Shown here in pieces: positions 46,881-56,982 of a stretch of DNA of 64,000 nt. Origin of the DNA: Adineta vaga (lineage: Eukaryota > Rotifera); NCBI GenBank assembly GCA_021613535.1, contig CP075494.1:3968001-4032000 (forward strand). Direction: 5' to 3'. The notes under the pieces are model-generated. The model had not been told where the DNA came from. It worked only from the letters and a program-made list of their open reading frames with translations, and ran no database searches. Each line of letters starts with the position of its first letter. Within the stretch, counting starts at the first letter, position 1. The position numbers were made by a program, and so were the translations under genes.

Positions 46881-47432
46881 TTTTCTATGTAACAATTTGA
46901 GAGAAATAAAAAAAAACGAATATCCTTTCTGTTGAGGGTGTGGCTGTAGTTTTAACCATCGCACCTTCAAGATTCTATTTTCTAGAGTCAAGTGAGTGTG
47001 TGAATATTTCTTCTATGCCCATAATACTCTGAAGGTACTTTTCTGAGCTGAACAAATCTGTTTTCGAACATACTTTGAAATTAAAATTAGAAAAATATCG
47101 ACATAGTTGGAGAGCTCTCCATATTTCATTGGAGCTCAACCAAATGGAAAGTTAGAAGTAAAAAGCTTTCGAACAGTTGTAATAATGCTCTCGTGTCAGT
47201 AGATTAACATGGAAGTGCTTCGCATCAGTGACTAAAATAATGCGACGCTATGTACTCTTAAAATGTGAAAATGTGTGAGACACGAGGTATTTTTACTAGG
47301 TACGTCGATCAGTCAAAGAACGAGAAAAAAAACTGGGGAGTGCACCCATGATCGATTGCTTTTTTCGCGTTATAAAAAGCAAAATACGTCTGGTATTTTT
47401 AACTAAATTCGTCCTTAGTATTATATTCATTA
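46881..47432. other. Intergenic with hairpin repeat
   Basis: Contains the repeat at 46932-46971; nothing else is recognised. Confidence 0.4.
46932..46971. repeat. Dispersed hairpin repeat, short copy
   Basis: TTGAGGGTGTGGCTGTAG on the left and CATCGCACCTTCAAG on the right, with a minimal loop. The TTGAGG...CCTTCAAG boundaries are clear. It lies shortly after the F-box pseudogene. Confidence 0.65.
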
Positions 47433-48320
47433 ATGGCGACTATTGAAGGTACGTATAACTAGCTTTTTTTGTTGTTTCGAATGAGAACGTTAAAATATCG
47501 AATAAGAGATTAATTGAGATCTGTCTATAAATATAACAGGTTTGAGAACTTTGAAAAATTAGTCATCAGATTATTCTCACAATTCTTTTATTTCTAAAAG
47601 TAATAATCGTGCATTGCTAAACAATAGTACTAAAGAAGATCCTAGCGCTTCTAGCGTACCCATACAATGTCTATCGAACTAATCATTCATTACCTATTGT
47701 TATTTTTTTATGAGCGATAAAGTGAATTTAATGCGTATTTCTATTATTCAGTTACAAATACGATATTCATCGATGGAAAACGGCTCGGTGGAGATGGTGG
47801 AACAAGTTTCGATGATGCCAAAGACTTATCTTTAACAACAACTGGTTCAAATCGTCATTGCTGTGTACAAATCGAACTTCACTGGGATCGAGGATATGAT
47901 AAAAAACTGACGTCTATTTGTTTCTATTATGCAACAGCAAAATGTAAACTTAATCGTTACGGGAAACATCGCGGTCGTGATCGAGGACAAGTTGATTCAT
48001 TAGACTTGAATCAGGATATTTTTATTCTCAAAGATAATGATCATATTGAAAAGATAGATGTTTACGTTGGAAAACGAAAACGATACGAATGGTATCCGAA
48101 AACTATATCGATCATTACAGCTATTCAATTTTTCACTGTCAAAGGAGAAGTCAGTGAAATATTCGGATCAACTGAAGATGCCGAAAAAACAACAGAATAT
48201 TTTCCTGGTTACATATTTGCCTATGCGAAAGGTAGATCAGGCTTATGGATTGATAGATTGCAGTTTGTATGGATTAATACACAAGAAAAAACATCATCAG
48301 ACCGAATTGAATACTTTTGA
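47433..48320 (+). CDS. Jacalin-like lectin protein
   Basis: Exons 47433-47448 and 47752-48320 (303-bp intron), 189 residues. The domain runs from KRLGGDGGTSFDD at the N-terminus through beta strands with TSICFYYATAK, VDSLDLNQDIFILKDNDHIE and YPKTISIITAIQFFT, to GYIFAYAKGRSGLWIDRLQF. These are the hallmarks of the jacalin beta-prism: an N-terminal GGxGG, an I-x-x-L-x-F strand and a final GRSG-x-x-(I/L)-D loop, which forms the sugar site. No signal peptide, so cytosolic. The first exon is only five codons; it was chosen because GTACGT and the TTCAG acceptor keep the frame. Intact. Confidence 0.7.
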
Positions 48321-49564
48321 GAGACAGAATTTTCAAATATATGTTTAAACCTTTTTCATTCGTTTAAAGATTTCATCGATTGTTTTGTTCATTAGATGAT
48401 TATTTAATTTCTCGTGTTTTCCATCAATCCAAACACATAAAAAAGATAATTTCGATCATATTTTTTCCTAAATAAAATAAGAAAAAAAAGAAGTTCTTCG
48501 ATACATATACATTCTTATATGTTTCGAAATACAAGAGATAGAAAGTTTTAAAAAAAACGACGGATGTCAGGAAATGGATCAAACAAGACATGCAGTTTTT
48601 AAAGTTTGATCAAATAACTATTCTTTGTAAACAGCGTTGTATATATCATTCAGTTAGTTTATATGACCTTTTTCTACTAACAAACAGGGCATCTTCTCAA
48701 TCTATTTCGACAAAGAACAGTCAAAATAACAATAACAGAAGATTTTAGTCATTCATGTAATGACTAATACACAAGGAAAACAAGGAGAGATTGATCAAGC
48801 ATCTACCACTTCAAAGGAAACAGTACAGGAATCTAGAAGAATCTGAAAGTCGATTAGAAAGGAAAGATATATATATATAATCATTCACGTTTTGACTCCC
48901 AGTATAGATTTATCCATTTTTCTTCCATTTAGGACAACATCGTGATGTTGGAAGTGTAAGCAAGCGCATTAGTGGTGTTATTTAACAAATTGATATCTTA
49001 TTCATAATCTAACAAAAAAATTTTCAGAAACCGTTTTCATTTAAAACATTTATATTCAAGAAATTTCGAATGTCATTTTCAATGCTTTTATAATAAATAC
49101 TTATTTGTAATTCATTTTAATCTCATTTTCTATTGTATTTTGATAGTATTTCTATTAATACATTTCACAAATCAATCGAAATGAGAGGGAAGAAAAGGAT
49201 ATGTCTAAACTGCACATGTGTAATCATGAAACTTTATTTCATAGTCATTTTAGTTTCACATTCACTACATGATACATTGTGCTCTGTTTTCTCTCTTGAC
49301 AAACATTTCATCGACGATGCCGATGACAAACAGCGAAAAATAAATTTATTTTCTAACGGCCATCGATGACATCGGGAAACGATGTTTGTTTTTTTCTAAC
49401 AAGAAGAAATCAGTTGCATTTTGAATCGTTCGACTTCTTCAAGAAATTACAGCTCGAGTGAATGTGTTTGTTTTTTATAAGAAGAACTTGAGCAAGGTCA
49501 GATATTGTTCCAATTTGATTCAATATCTATTACATATTTGTTATCTTGAAAACATTAGAAACCA
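48321..49564. other. Intergenic, no secure gene
   Basis: About 1.2 kb, AT-rich, with a short (TA)n run at about 48868-48880. A 28-codon ORF starts at about 48760 and an ORF at 49133-49369 is present; neither has splice or family support. Confidence 0.4.
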
Positions 49565-51187
49565 ATGGAAGAAACAAAAAATAGACATGGTCGCCGTCGA
49601 TCTATCATTCGTGATTCTTGTTTGAATACATCCGCTTATGGTTTATCACGTGTTGCTCGTTCAAGTAGTATGTTGGGTCGCTTTTTCTGGTTGATATCTT
49701 TCCTGGGTTTTACCGCTGTCATGATTTATTTTATTGTCCGAGCAATTTTAGCTTATTTTCAATATCCAACGAAAATAGACGTAACCTATGTAAATAAATG
49801 GCCACCCTATTTTCCGGCATTTAGCTTTTGCAATCTATCACCACTTAGATCTGATAGAATTATCGATCCATTACTAAACTATAGCAATGCATTTAATTGG
49901 ACGAATAGAAATGGAACGCCAACGATTAGTGAATTTAATGCTTCTTCTATTCTTGATTTTAGTATCGATCAATTGAATAGAAACAAATCAGTAGAATCTT
50001 TCATGTTTTCACTTTCTTCAATGCTCCATTCATGTGTTTACAATAATCAACCATGTTCGACGTCTGATTTCATTCTATTTACATCAGCATCATTTGGTCT
50101 ATGTTATACATTCAATGCTAAAATGAAAAATAGTTCGACTGATAATATTCGCCTGATTAGACAGAACGGTGGTGAAGGAACACTTTCTTTAGGTATTTAT
50201 GTGCATAGTCATCAATATGTTCCTCAACTAACAGACTGTGAGTACAAAAAAATAAATTCTATTAGGTCAAATTATGTTTATCGTGTTCTTGTTTCAGCTA
50301 TCGGTCTCATAGCTTTAATTCATGACAATACGCAGTTGCCATTGATTGAAAGCGCAGGTATAGAATTGGCACCGGGACAAAAACACAGATTAAGCTATAA
50401 AGAGAAGAAGATCATGCTTCTACCTGCACCGTATTCTGATTGTGCGGATAACATGTCCATCGCAATGAAAACGACGATGGCAAACTATAATGGCGCCGAT
50501 TATGGCTATTCGGATATTGTTTGCTATGAACTTTGTCAACAGAATTATATGTAAGTAAATCTAGATCATTACATCGATGAATGATTGGTTCTTATGTATA
50601 GATTTGAAAAATGTGGCTGTGTCAATCCGAACGAGTGGAATGCTCGTTCAGTTGTTATAACGGGAACGAACAATGTTATTTATGCACCTCTCTGCAAGAC
50701 AAATAATATTTGTTACATAGAAGCCATTGATACATTTACTACTTCTTCATCGTTGACGGATAAATACTGTGCGAACTGTAAAACTCAGTGTTCATTAACA
50801 GATTATAGCATTCAAATATCGTCTTCAGCTACACCAATGGAATCTCAAATGAATAATATCAAAATGTTTGTCGAAAGTTCTACTGTTCCTTTGCCTTCAA
50901 ATTGGTCAAATACATGGCGTGAACAGATTTCTGAGAGTTATCTTCGTGTAGATGTAGTGTGTCAAACAACTATTGTGGAAACGAATATTCAGACAGCAAC
51001 ACTGGGTCCAGTGGATCTTCTTTCGAATATCGGTGGTCAAACAGGTCTATGGATTGGTGTTAGTTTTCTTTCATTGATGGAACTTATAGAAATTCTTTAT
51101 CGATTAATTCAATATCATTTCCATTCAAACCAAGTTGATTCAACAGAAAATCAAGAAAAGAATGCGACATCAACTGAGAGCATGTGA
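49565..51187 (+). CDS. DEG/ENaC/ASIC-family sodium channel subunit
   Basis: Exons 49565-50550 and 50602-51187 (51-bp intron), 523 residues. TM1 (FFWLISFLGFTAVMIYFIV) is followed by YFQYPTKIDVTYVNKWPPYF-type sequence and PAFSFCNLSPLR, then a Cys-rich extracellular domain (CYELCQQNYIFEKCGC, CANCKTQC). Before TM2 there is LGPVDLLSNIGGQTGLWIGV, then SFLSLMELIE. The Gly-x-Ser filter is present as Gly-Val-Ser. Channels of this family are trimeric, amiloride-sensitive, and gated by protons, peptides or force. The N-terminal His-Gly gating motif of most members reads Tyr-Gly here (TSAYGLSRVARS). Length and cysteines are normal, so it is probably a working subunit. Confidence 0.9.
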
Positions 51188-51728
51188 GTGAGACTATTCA
51201 ACTTAGCAGATACATAAATTTGCTTTTTTTCAATGAGTATAATTCCTTATTCATGACAAATGCAGTGCAAAAATTGGTAACAGTGTTTCAATTCGTATAC
51301 GTAAAGATAATGTGAATGTTTTTCTCATCGTTATAATAAGTTTAAAAAAAATAATGAGAACCAATAAAAAACGAAGGTATTTCGATGAGCCAGAATAAAT
51401 ATGTCTTCAATTATAGATACGAACGAAAATATAAAGCAAACTCGAATATCTTATAACTGTATCATACAACACGCAGGTATAAGTTGGATTTTCAATATTA
51501 ATTTCACTGTAGTGTGCTGACGTATCAGGTTCATCCTTCTCTATCTCTATTGTTCTCTCTGGCATATAAATTCGTATTTATTTATAACATCTATACCAAT
51601 TAAATAGCGCCGCAAAACTACTAAAATAGTAAATTGTAAAAGTCTCGTCACCAAACGCTGAGAAAGACCTTATAATAAACGTTCTGTAAGATAAAAATAT
51701 CATATTTGAAATCGGCTTGTATTTATTT
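51188..51728. other. Intergenic, nothing recognised
   Basis: AT-rich gap between the channel gene and the left end of the MULE relic. Confidence 0.4.
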
Positions 51729-51956
51729 GAGCAATAAAAATATTGGAATGAGCAATAATTAAAACATGATTTAGCAGAAACTTTCGAGCAATAAGAAAAC
51801 ATTATATGAGCAATTTTATAATATTAAATGAACAATAAATAGTTTATTACATAACAATATTAATTTCATACTTGAGCAATAAAAAAGAAAAAAACTAAAT
51901 TATTTTTCTTTACAATTGGCAAGAAAAAAAAAGAAAAATGGAATACATATAACTAA

Positions 51957-52181
51957 TCATTCAATTAAAAAAGCTTTTTTTGCTTTCGATGGTCTGCCTC
52001 TTTTTCTTTTTGTACCAATTTCTACATTTTTTGCCTCAGGTGGAGGTTTGCAATATTTCAATCCAATGGACATACCAATGGTGTGCTTGCAAATATAGTT
52101 TTTCATGAATGATGGACAGGTGCAAGGTATGGATGTGGGTGTCTTTGTTATATTCAGACCTACCCTCACCCTCACACCCAC
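51957..52181 (-). pseudogene. MULE transposase C-terminal fragment (SWIM zinc finger)
   Basis: The minus strand reads CTCPSFMKNYICKHTIGMSI: a SWIM finger (Cys-x-Cys-x8-Cys-x-His), followed by GLKYCKPPPEAKNV and KRKRGRPSKAKKA, a basic AT-hook-like tail. This combination is the usual C-terminus of MULE transposases. The DDE catalytic core and everything N-terminal of the finger are missing; the preceding residues are read-through of a hairpin repeat. Confidence 0.7.
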
Positions 52182-52212
52182 ACTACACCCTCATCCTCAT
52201 TATTACTTGAAG
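52120..52212. repeat. Dispersed hairpin repeat inside the MULE relic
   Basis: GTGCAAGGTATGGATGTGGG then TGTC on the left; the long right arm is ACCCTCACCCTCACACCCAC, then ACTACACCCTCATCCTCA, ending ACTTGAAG. Confidence 0.65.
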
Positions 52213-52615
52213 ATTGCATTTCCATGTCATTTTCAGAATCAGACATATAGTCTGGTACACGTTTCGATTGAGCCGTTTTGTATTGAATGAAAGGGTTATT
52301 ATTGTTCTTTTTATATACATATTGTTTTATTCAAATTAATTATTGTTCATTCCGTCTAATTATCCCTCATTCAGAATAATTATCGCCCATTCATTATATA
52401 TACTGCGCATTCATGATATTTATTGATCATTCATTATACATATTGCTCATTCAGTATATTTATTGCTCAAATTGATTATTGCTCCTTTCAATTATTCTTA
52501 TTGCTCATTCCAGTATTTTTATTGCTCATTTAAATATAAGTCTTTGAAATCAACACAAAAAAACTAAATCAGATTTAATGACTCGTACTTGACTCCGACA
52601 AGACTTCAAATAGTT

Positions 52616-53728
52616 TCATTGAGTGAAGCGGTTCGGATTCGTATCTAACGATGCCGGTAATTGACATTTTTTGTGACAATACGAGAGACTGTAGTCAGAG
52701 CGATGCAGTACTTCTTGTTGATCTGCGAATAGAGCAATAGTTAGATATCGTAATATGGCATCACCCCATCGATATTTGAAAATGCCATGGGTTTGATCAA
52801 TCATTTCTATCCATTGACGAACATCAGAACGTCGAAAAAATTCCAGTTGAAGTACTTCAAAATTATTTGCATAACTGAGAATGTGATCATCAGCAAATGC
52901 TTGACGAAGCATCTCAGGTTGCTTCGCAGTGATATTATTTGTCTTTGGGTATTCAAGTGTTACTGGCTGTAATTTCATAGTACCTGGCAGTAATCTTTCC
53001 TCATCGATCCTAATGTCATTTGCAAAGTAAACTGCACGTTTACGACGCATTTCATCGAAAACATTGAACCAATTGTTCATTATTTGTGAATCATCGTCAA
53101 GTCTCATCATATAGTCGTATTGTTGTAATTGAGGTAGTTCAAAAAGAAGTTTCACCCAAAATCGAATCATTAGCTGATAATTCCATTTACCTCTCATTTC
53201 CCAAGTGGATTTTGTACGGCAGGGATCGAAGTTCATAGGAAACATTTCAAAAATAGTGCTGATTCGAAGAAATAATGTTGGTCGTTGTATGTTTTGAATT
53301 AGATGCTTTAAACGGTTTTGTGATAGAAAACTACTATGCATGATCAATAAAGTTGTTGTGAAGTTATCAGCAAAATTCTGATCGAGAAGTTTCAATCGAA
53401 GAAGTAACTTTGGATGAATGTCAGGAGTCAAAACAACAATTATATCTTTTGTGGAGGAGGAAGAGCGAGATGGACCATAGGTATAAAATTTGAGATTGTC
53501 CAGACTAGGAATCACTTTTGAAGACATCGTCTCCTCATTATAACAATTCGTCTGTTCGTAAACAACGAAGACAAGGCTGAAACCGATCCCTACTCCTGTA
53601 GCAACCATGATGATTTTTCGAAAGCATCCATTTCTCGAAATTAAACTGTAAGTAATATATCCAATTCGATCGATAGTGATTCGTAATTCGAACAGAATAC
53701 TTTGCAATAAAAACCACAAGATTGTCAT
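52616..53728 (-). CDS. GT15-like alpha-1,2-mannosyltransferase, type II membrane
   Basis: 370 residues, intronless. A short N-terminus, then a membrane anchor (IIMVATGVGIGFSLVFVVYE, about 39-58), a stem, and a lumenal domain with the order seen in Kre2/Mnt1 enzymes: YDYMMRLDDDSQIMNNWFNV (donor-binding acidic motif), AVYFANDIRID, NNFEVLQLEFFRRSDVRQWI and YRWGDAILRYLTIALFA, then SYCHKKCQLP. Family members use GDP-mannose and Mn2+ to add alpha-1,2-mannose to glycoproteins in the Golgi. The family is chiefly fungal, so acquisition from a fungus or another microbe is possible. The usual YWRVEP is replaced by YMMRLDDD, which is less typical and leaves the donor and acceptor open. The start could also be the internal Met at the anchor. 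Confidence 0.72.
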   Translation of the reverse strand: MTILWFLLQSILFELRITIDRIGYITYSLISRNGCFRKIIMVATGVGIGFSLVFVVYEQTNCYNEETMSSKVIPSLDNLKFYTYGPSRSSSSTKDIIVVLTPDIHPKLLLRLKLLDQNFADNFTTTLLIMHSSFLSQNRLKHLIQNIQRPTLFLRISTIFEMFPMNFDPCRTKSTWEMRGKWNYQLMIRFWVKLLFELPQLQQYDYMMRLDDDSQIMNNWFNVFDEMRRKRAVYFANDIRIDEERLLPGTMKLQPVTLEYPKTNNITAKQPEMLRQAFADDHILSYANNFEVLQLEFFRRSDVRQWIEMIDQTHGIFKYRWGDAILRYLTIALFADQQEVLHRSDYSLSYCHKKCQLPASLDTNPNRFTQ

Positions 53729-54012
53729 GATAAGAACAGATCAATATTGTTATCGAAGCAAATATTTAGTCAATGACTTATCATGTATTGAGAATGTGAC
53801 TGTATACTAGATGCACCACGTGCTGCTCGTACAGTTGAAAGCAAGAAAAAGAAAGAGGTTTAAGGAGAAAGAGAACACAAGTATAATATAGATGATAAAA
53901 GCAACAAAGCGAACATCGGCAATGATATTATGAAGTGCATGATACGACCGTCTCGGGATATCAACTGAATAGATTTACATATATTTTTAGTGTGTCTTAA
54001 TACAAACAAAAG

Positions 54013-54054
54013 CGGCGTGGGTGTGAGCGAAAGTTAAAGATCACACCTCTTCAG
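54013..54054. repeat. Dispersed hairpin repeat, short copy
   Basis: GGCGTGGGTGTGAGCGAAAG on the left and AGATCACACCTCTTCAG on the right. It lies about 285 bp upstream of the GT15-like gene. Confidence 0.5.
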
Positions 54055-54496
54055 TACGAACTAGTTGATCGATTTTGTCTTCCATCTTTCTATTCATCAT
54101 GTTTACGGTCTCAGGTAGAAATATTTGAGTGCGATGTAATAGTGTTGTAAACAGATGCGAGCTTACCCCTTCTTCACGCGAACATTCAGGAGTAGTGGAT
54201 CGTAGAAACGCCGACAACCGACTGCAACACGAACAACATCATATAGATTTTGATAGATATAATATGATATTAAGATCAGTCGAGGGTTAAAGCGAGTCTC
54301 CCTCTACGAGCGTTATCTATGTATATCTTCAAGAACTTTACAACGTTTTACTGATGTTTCAATTAAACATAGATTAAGAATATGTCTATCACAATAAATA
54401 TATAAAGCAGTAGGTCCGAGATGTATTTTGTATTAAAACTTCATTTTGTTTTGAGTGATGTATACACTTCAACTATGTATTGATCAGAGCTGCCAA

Positions 54497-54549
54497 TATA
54501 GGTCACATTTTGGTGGTCTGGGATGGCCTGCCATCCGGACTAACCTATA
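54497..54549. repeat. Nested palindrome
   Basis: The outer pair TATAGGT (54497-54503) and ACCTATA (54543-54549) encloses an inner hairpin with stem GGATGGC/GCCATCC (54521-54527 and 54530-54536) and a two-base loop. It could be a transposon end, a structured RNA element or chance; no copy was noticed elsewhere in the window. Confidence 0.4.
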
Positions 54550-55246
54550 ACAGTTTTGTCTGTTTAATTTACCATTGACAGACTGATAGAATAACATTAA
54601 AGAATACGCAATGAGTATTTTCTGTGCATCAAATGTTTCGAGCGGCGATGGTTATCGATCATCGAATATTGTTTAATATGAATCGAGCTGAGAAAGACAT
54701 ATGTAATCAGATGTACAGCAGACTCAAAATAGATAACGTAAAGATAATACAGTAATAATTATCTATACTGAACGTTATTGAGATCGATCAAAAGCGTTTA
54801 GTGAATAGGGCAGGTTGATACAACTTTCATATTGTTTAAAAGTTCGATCTCAGCAAAAGGTGCTTCGTAAGATCTCAAAATGCTTACTACGAGAGCATCT
54901 ACAGTATCAAAAACAAGTACTACTTGCTCTACTATGAATAAAATAGATTGATTATAATAACAGTTATTTTGACGATGACTAATTGTTAGAAATTTTAAAT
55001 TTGATTAATACAGTCTCAATAATAAAAATTCTTTAGCGACTGCTGGACTACGACCTGGATCTCATTTGAATGAGTGAATTTGTAAAGAATTGAGTGCTAT
55101 TTCACCATTATCGATAAATTTTGATCGACAAACTCTGCATGAAATTCATTTTCATGAGAAGTTGTTGATGAATACAATGGTATATTGTATAATAAGTATT
55201 ACCCGATTCTTGTAAAATAATATGCAATTGTACTTTGTCTAGATGG

Positions 55247-55306
55247 TTGAGGATGGGAATGTGTGCTCGGATGCACCACTACGTATCCAGCCACACATCC
55301 TCATAA
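55247..55306. repeat. Dispersed hairpin repeat
   Basis: TTGAGGATGGGAATGTGTGC on the left and CAGCCACACATCCTCATAAG on the right. It lies about 125 bp past the end of the small minus-strand ORF at 55432-55539. Confidence 0.6.
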
Positions 55307-55431
55307 GATAATCTTCCCCATATAGTTAAATTTAAATCAAAAGGTTCATCCGATTCACTAATAATCTTTATTCAATGTTATGGGAATATATATAATCATC
55401 TTTTCCAATGAAAAATAGTTGATAAAAATGA

Positions 55432-55539
55432 TTAAACTATATTTTTCGCTGGACCATCTGATGCGTGGTGATTTGCTTTCACCTTGATTATTTCATCAAA
55501 TTCTTTTTTAATCATTTCTTCTAGTTGTGCTTTTGACAT
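55432..55539 (-). CDS. Possible 35-residue protein
   Basis: A minus-strand ORF of 36 codons including the stop, below the usual size cut. It reads MSKAQLEEMIKKEFDEIIKV followed by KANHHASDGPAKNIV: a charged amphipathic helix and a polar tail, with codon use like the real genes here. There is no signal peptide and no recognised family. It is divergent to the TMEM26-like gene, with 134 bp between the two start codons, so they may share a promoter. It could also be the last exon of a gene whose other exons were missed. Confidence 0.35.
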   Translation of the reverse strand: MSKAQLEEMIKKEFDEIIKVKANHHASDGPAKNIV

Positions 55540-55673
55540 CTTATATAATAATTACCTCTTTCTTTTTCCTGTCCTTCATATATAATTTTGACAGCTAGAC
55601 ATAACGAAAGAAAGAAAAAAAAGGAAAAAATTTGTTTCTTTTTATCGATTGACTCGACATTCTTATTCAAAGG

Positions 55674-56537
55674 ATGACTAAATATCGAAAGAGTAAATTA
55701 ACCTTGATTCCATGGTTTCTTGCTCGTCTATTATGTTTAATACATTTAAGTATATCAATATTATTGATTTATTTAACAAAACCTATTCAATATTTGTATT
55801 ATCTTCCAATAATTGGTTCTACTCTTATTATAATTGAAATAGTATTATTTAGTGCATTGAAATTTCGTTATAAATATTCATTTATTCTATTATTAACATA
55901 TTCAATATTTACTATTTTATCAATATGGTTTCTTGAATTATATCGAATAAAACATTTAATTCTAATGAAAAATCAACAATCAAGTGTAGAAGTATTTTCC
56001 ATTGTTTATTATTCACCTTTGAAATCAATAGATGAATTTGTTTTAAATAATAAATATTTATGGTCACAAATACAAATTCAAGGTTATATATTTATAATAA
56101 CTATTATAAAAGGTTTATGTGAAAGAAAACATGCTCGACTAAATATCATTGTAAAAACATGGACAACAGCACTTGATCTACTTGATTTTATTGATATGCT
56201 TAATTATTCGAAATTATATGATGATATTTATTTTGTTTATACAACTCTTTCAGTTTGGTCTATTAGTTGTCTTCAATTTATTATTAAAATGTCTTTTATA
56301 CAAAAAATCTTATTGAAAAAAAGTTATCATCGTTTAGGATCAATAATCACTGATTCATTACTATCTATAATAATTATAGATATTCCATATTTAATTGTAC
56401 GTCTCTATGCTATATTTGGTGTTAAAAAACATGATTATACAAGTTATTTTCTAATTCTTAAAAATATTGTATCAATTGGGTTACAAATAGCAAATGTATG
56501 GAATGCATTTAGAGAAAATAAAGGCAATAAAAAATAA
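55674..56537 (+). CDS. TMEM26-like multipass membrane protein
   Basis: 287 residues, intronless, about eight hydrophobic segments. Order and motifs follow vertebrate TMEM26: a first helix pair with LARLLCLIHLSISILLIYL, an IFTILSIWFLELY segment, a WTTALDLLDFIDML block (compare TAADILEF), FVYTTLSVWSISCLQF, and IIIIDIPYLIVRLYAIF before a last helix with FLILKNIVSIGLQI. TMEM26 is a poorly understood membrane protein marking beige adipocytes in mammals, so the function here is unknown. The C-terminus is short and basic. A retrotransposon begins 24 bp past the stop codon, so the original 3' UTR now lies beyond it, where ATTAAATAAAA at about 61737-61747 may be the displaced polyadenylation signal. 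Confidence 0.65.
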   Translation: MTKYRKSKLTLIPWFLARLLCLIHLSISILLIYLTKPIQYLYYLPIIGSTLIIIEIVLFSALKFRYKYSFILLLTYSIFTILSIWFLELYRIKHLILMKNQQSSVEVFSIVYYSPLKSIDEFVLNNKYLWSQIQIQGYIFIITIIKGLCERKHARLNIIVKTWTTALDLLDFIDMLNYSKLYDDIYFVYTTLSVWSISCLQFIIKMSFIQKILLKKSYHRLGSIITDSLLSIIIIDIPYLIVRLYAIFGVKKHDYTSYFLILKNIVSIGLQIANVWNAFRENKGNKK

Positions 56538-56561
56538 AAAAATCAACTTCTGTTTGATTTC

Positions 56562-56834
56562 TGTTAGATCTGCTATAATGTAATTTTATTATAAACAAAA
56601 TGATAACTCTACTGATGATCTCTTAACCAAAATCTATCGAGTTTATATAGAACTACTAGACTTAGAAAATACCAACAATACATGGAAAATAATATGACGT
56701 AAGGAAAGAAAGAGAACACATGATGAACATATGACATGACATCATGTATAACAAAAGAAAACATATATATGCAGAACGCAAGAAGATATGTAGGACAATT
56801 CCCTATTATACCAGATAGGTTATTTTCCATAACA
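56562..56834 (-). repeat. 3' LTR of the gypsy element
   Basis: 273 bp from TGTTAGATCTGC to TTTTCCATAACA as read on the plus strand, identical to the other LTR. A 73-codon ORF runs through it in both copies and is probably meaningless. Confidence 0.95.
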
Positions 56835-56844
56835 TCTCCCCCAT
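56835..56844 (-). other. Polypurine tract
   Basis: Reads ATGGGGGAGA on the transcribed strand, directly abutting the 3' LTR, as needed to prime plus-strand DNA synthesis. Confidence 0.8.
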
Positions 56845-56982
56845 AGAAAGAAGATGAACTTCCACGTTCATCATGTCAATTCAACCACCCAATGTTCCGG
56901 TATTGCCACTACCATTGTCATTGATTAAAACCAACTAATTGTTCCAATAAATATTTTACTGATCGACCCGGTTCATACAGAT

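Larger units (their letters stand above)
51729..52527. mobile_element. Decayed MULE with GAGCAATAA subterminal arrays
   Basis: Left end GAGCAATAAAAATATTGGAA then TGAGCAATAA; the right end read in reverse is GAGCAATAAAAATACTGGAA then TGAGCAATAA, so about 31 terminal bases pair with one mismatch. Inward on both sides the word GAGCAATAA or a variant recurs many times in opposite orientation (51729-51890; about 52300-52527 as TTATTGCTC). Between them is the C-terminal end of a MULE-type transposase on the minus strand. The target duplication is not clear in the AT-rich flanks. A hairpin repeat lies inside the element. Confidence 0.65.
53729..55431. other. Long intergenic stretch with two hairpin repeats and a palindrome
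   Basis: Contains repeats at 54013-54054 and 55247-55306 and a nested palindrome at 54497-54549. No ORF of note was seen in 1.7 kb. Confidence 0.4.

Noticed and set aside
48757-48990. Short ORF followed by a GTACAG...TTTAG intron-like stretch and another short open piece
   Set aside because: The best in-frame splice gives only about 30 residues of low complexity and the alternative frame does not join.
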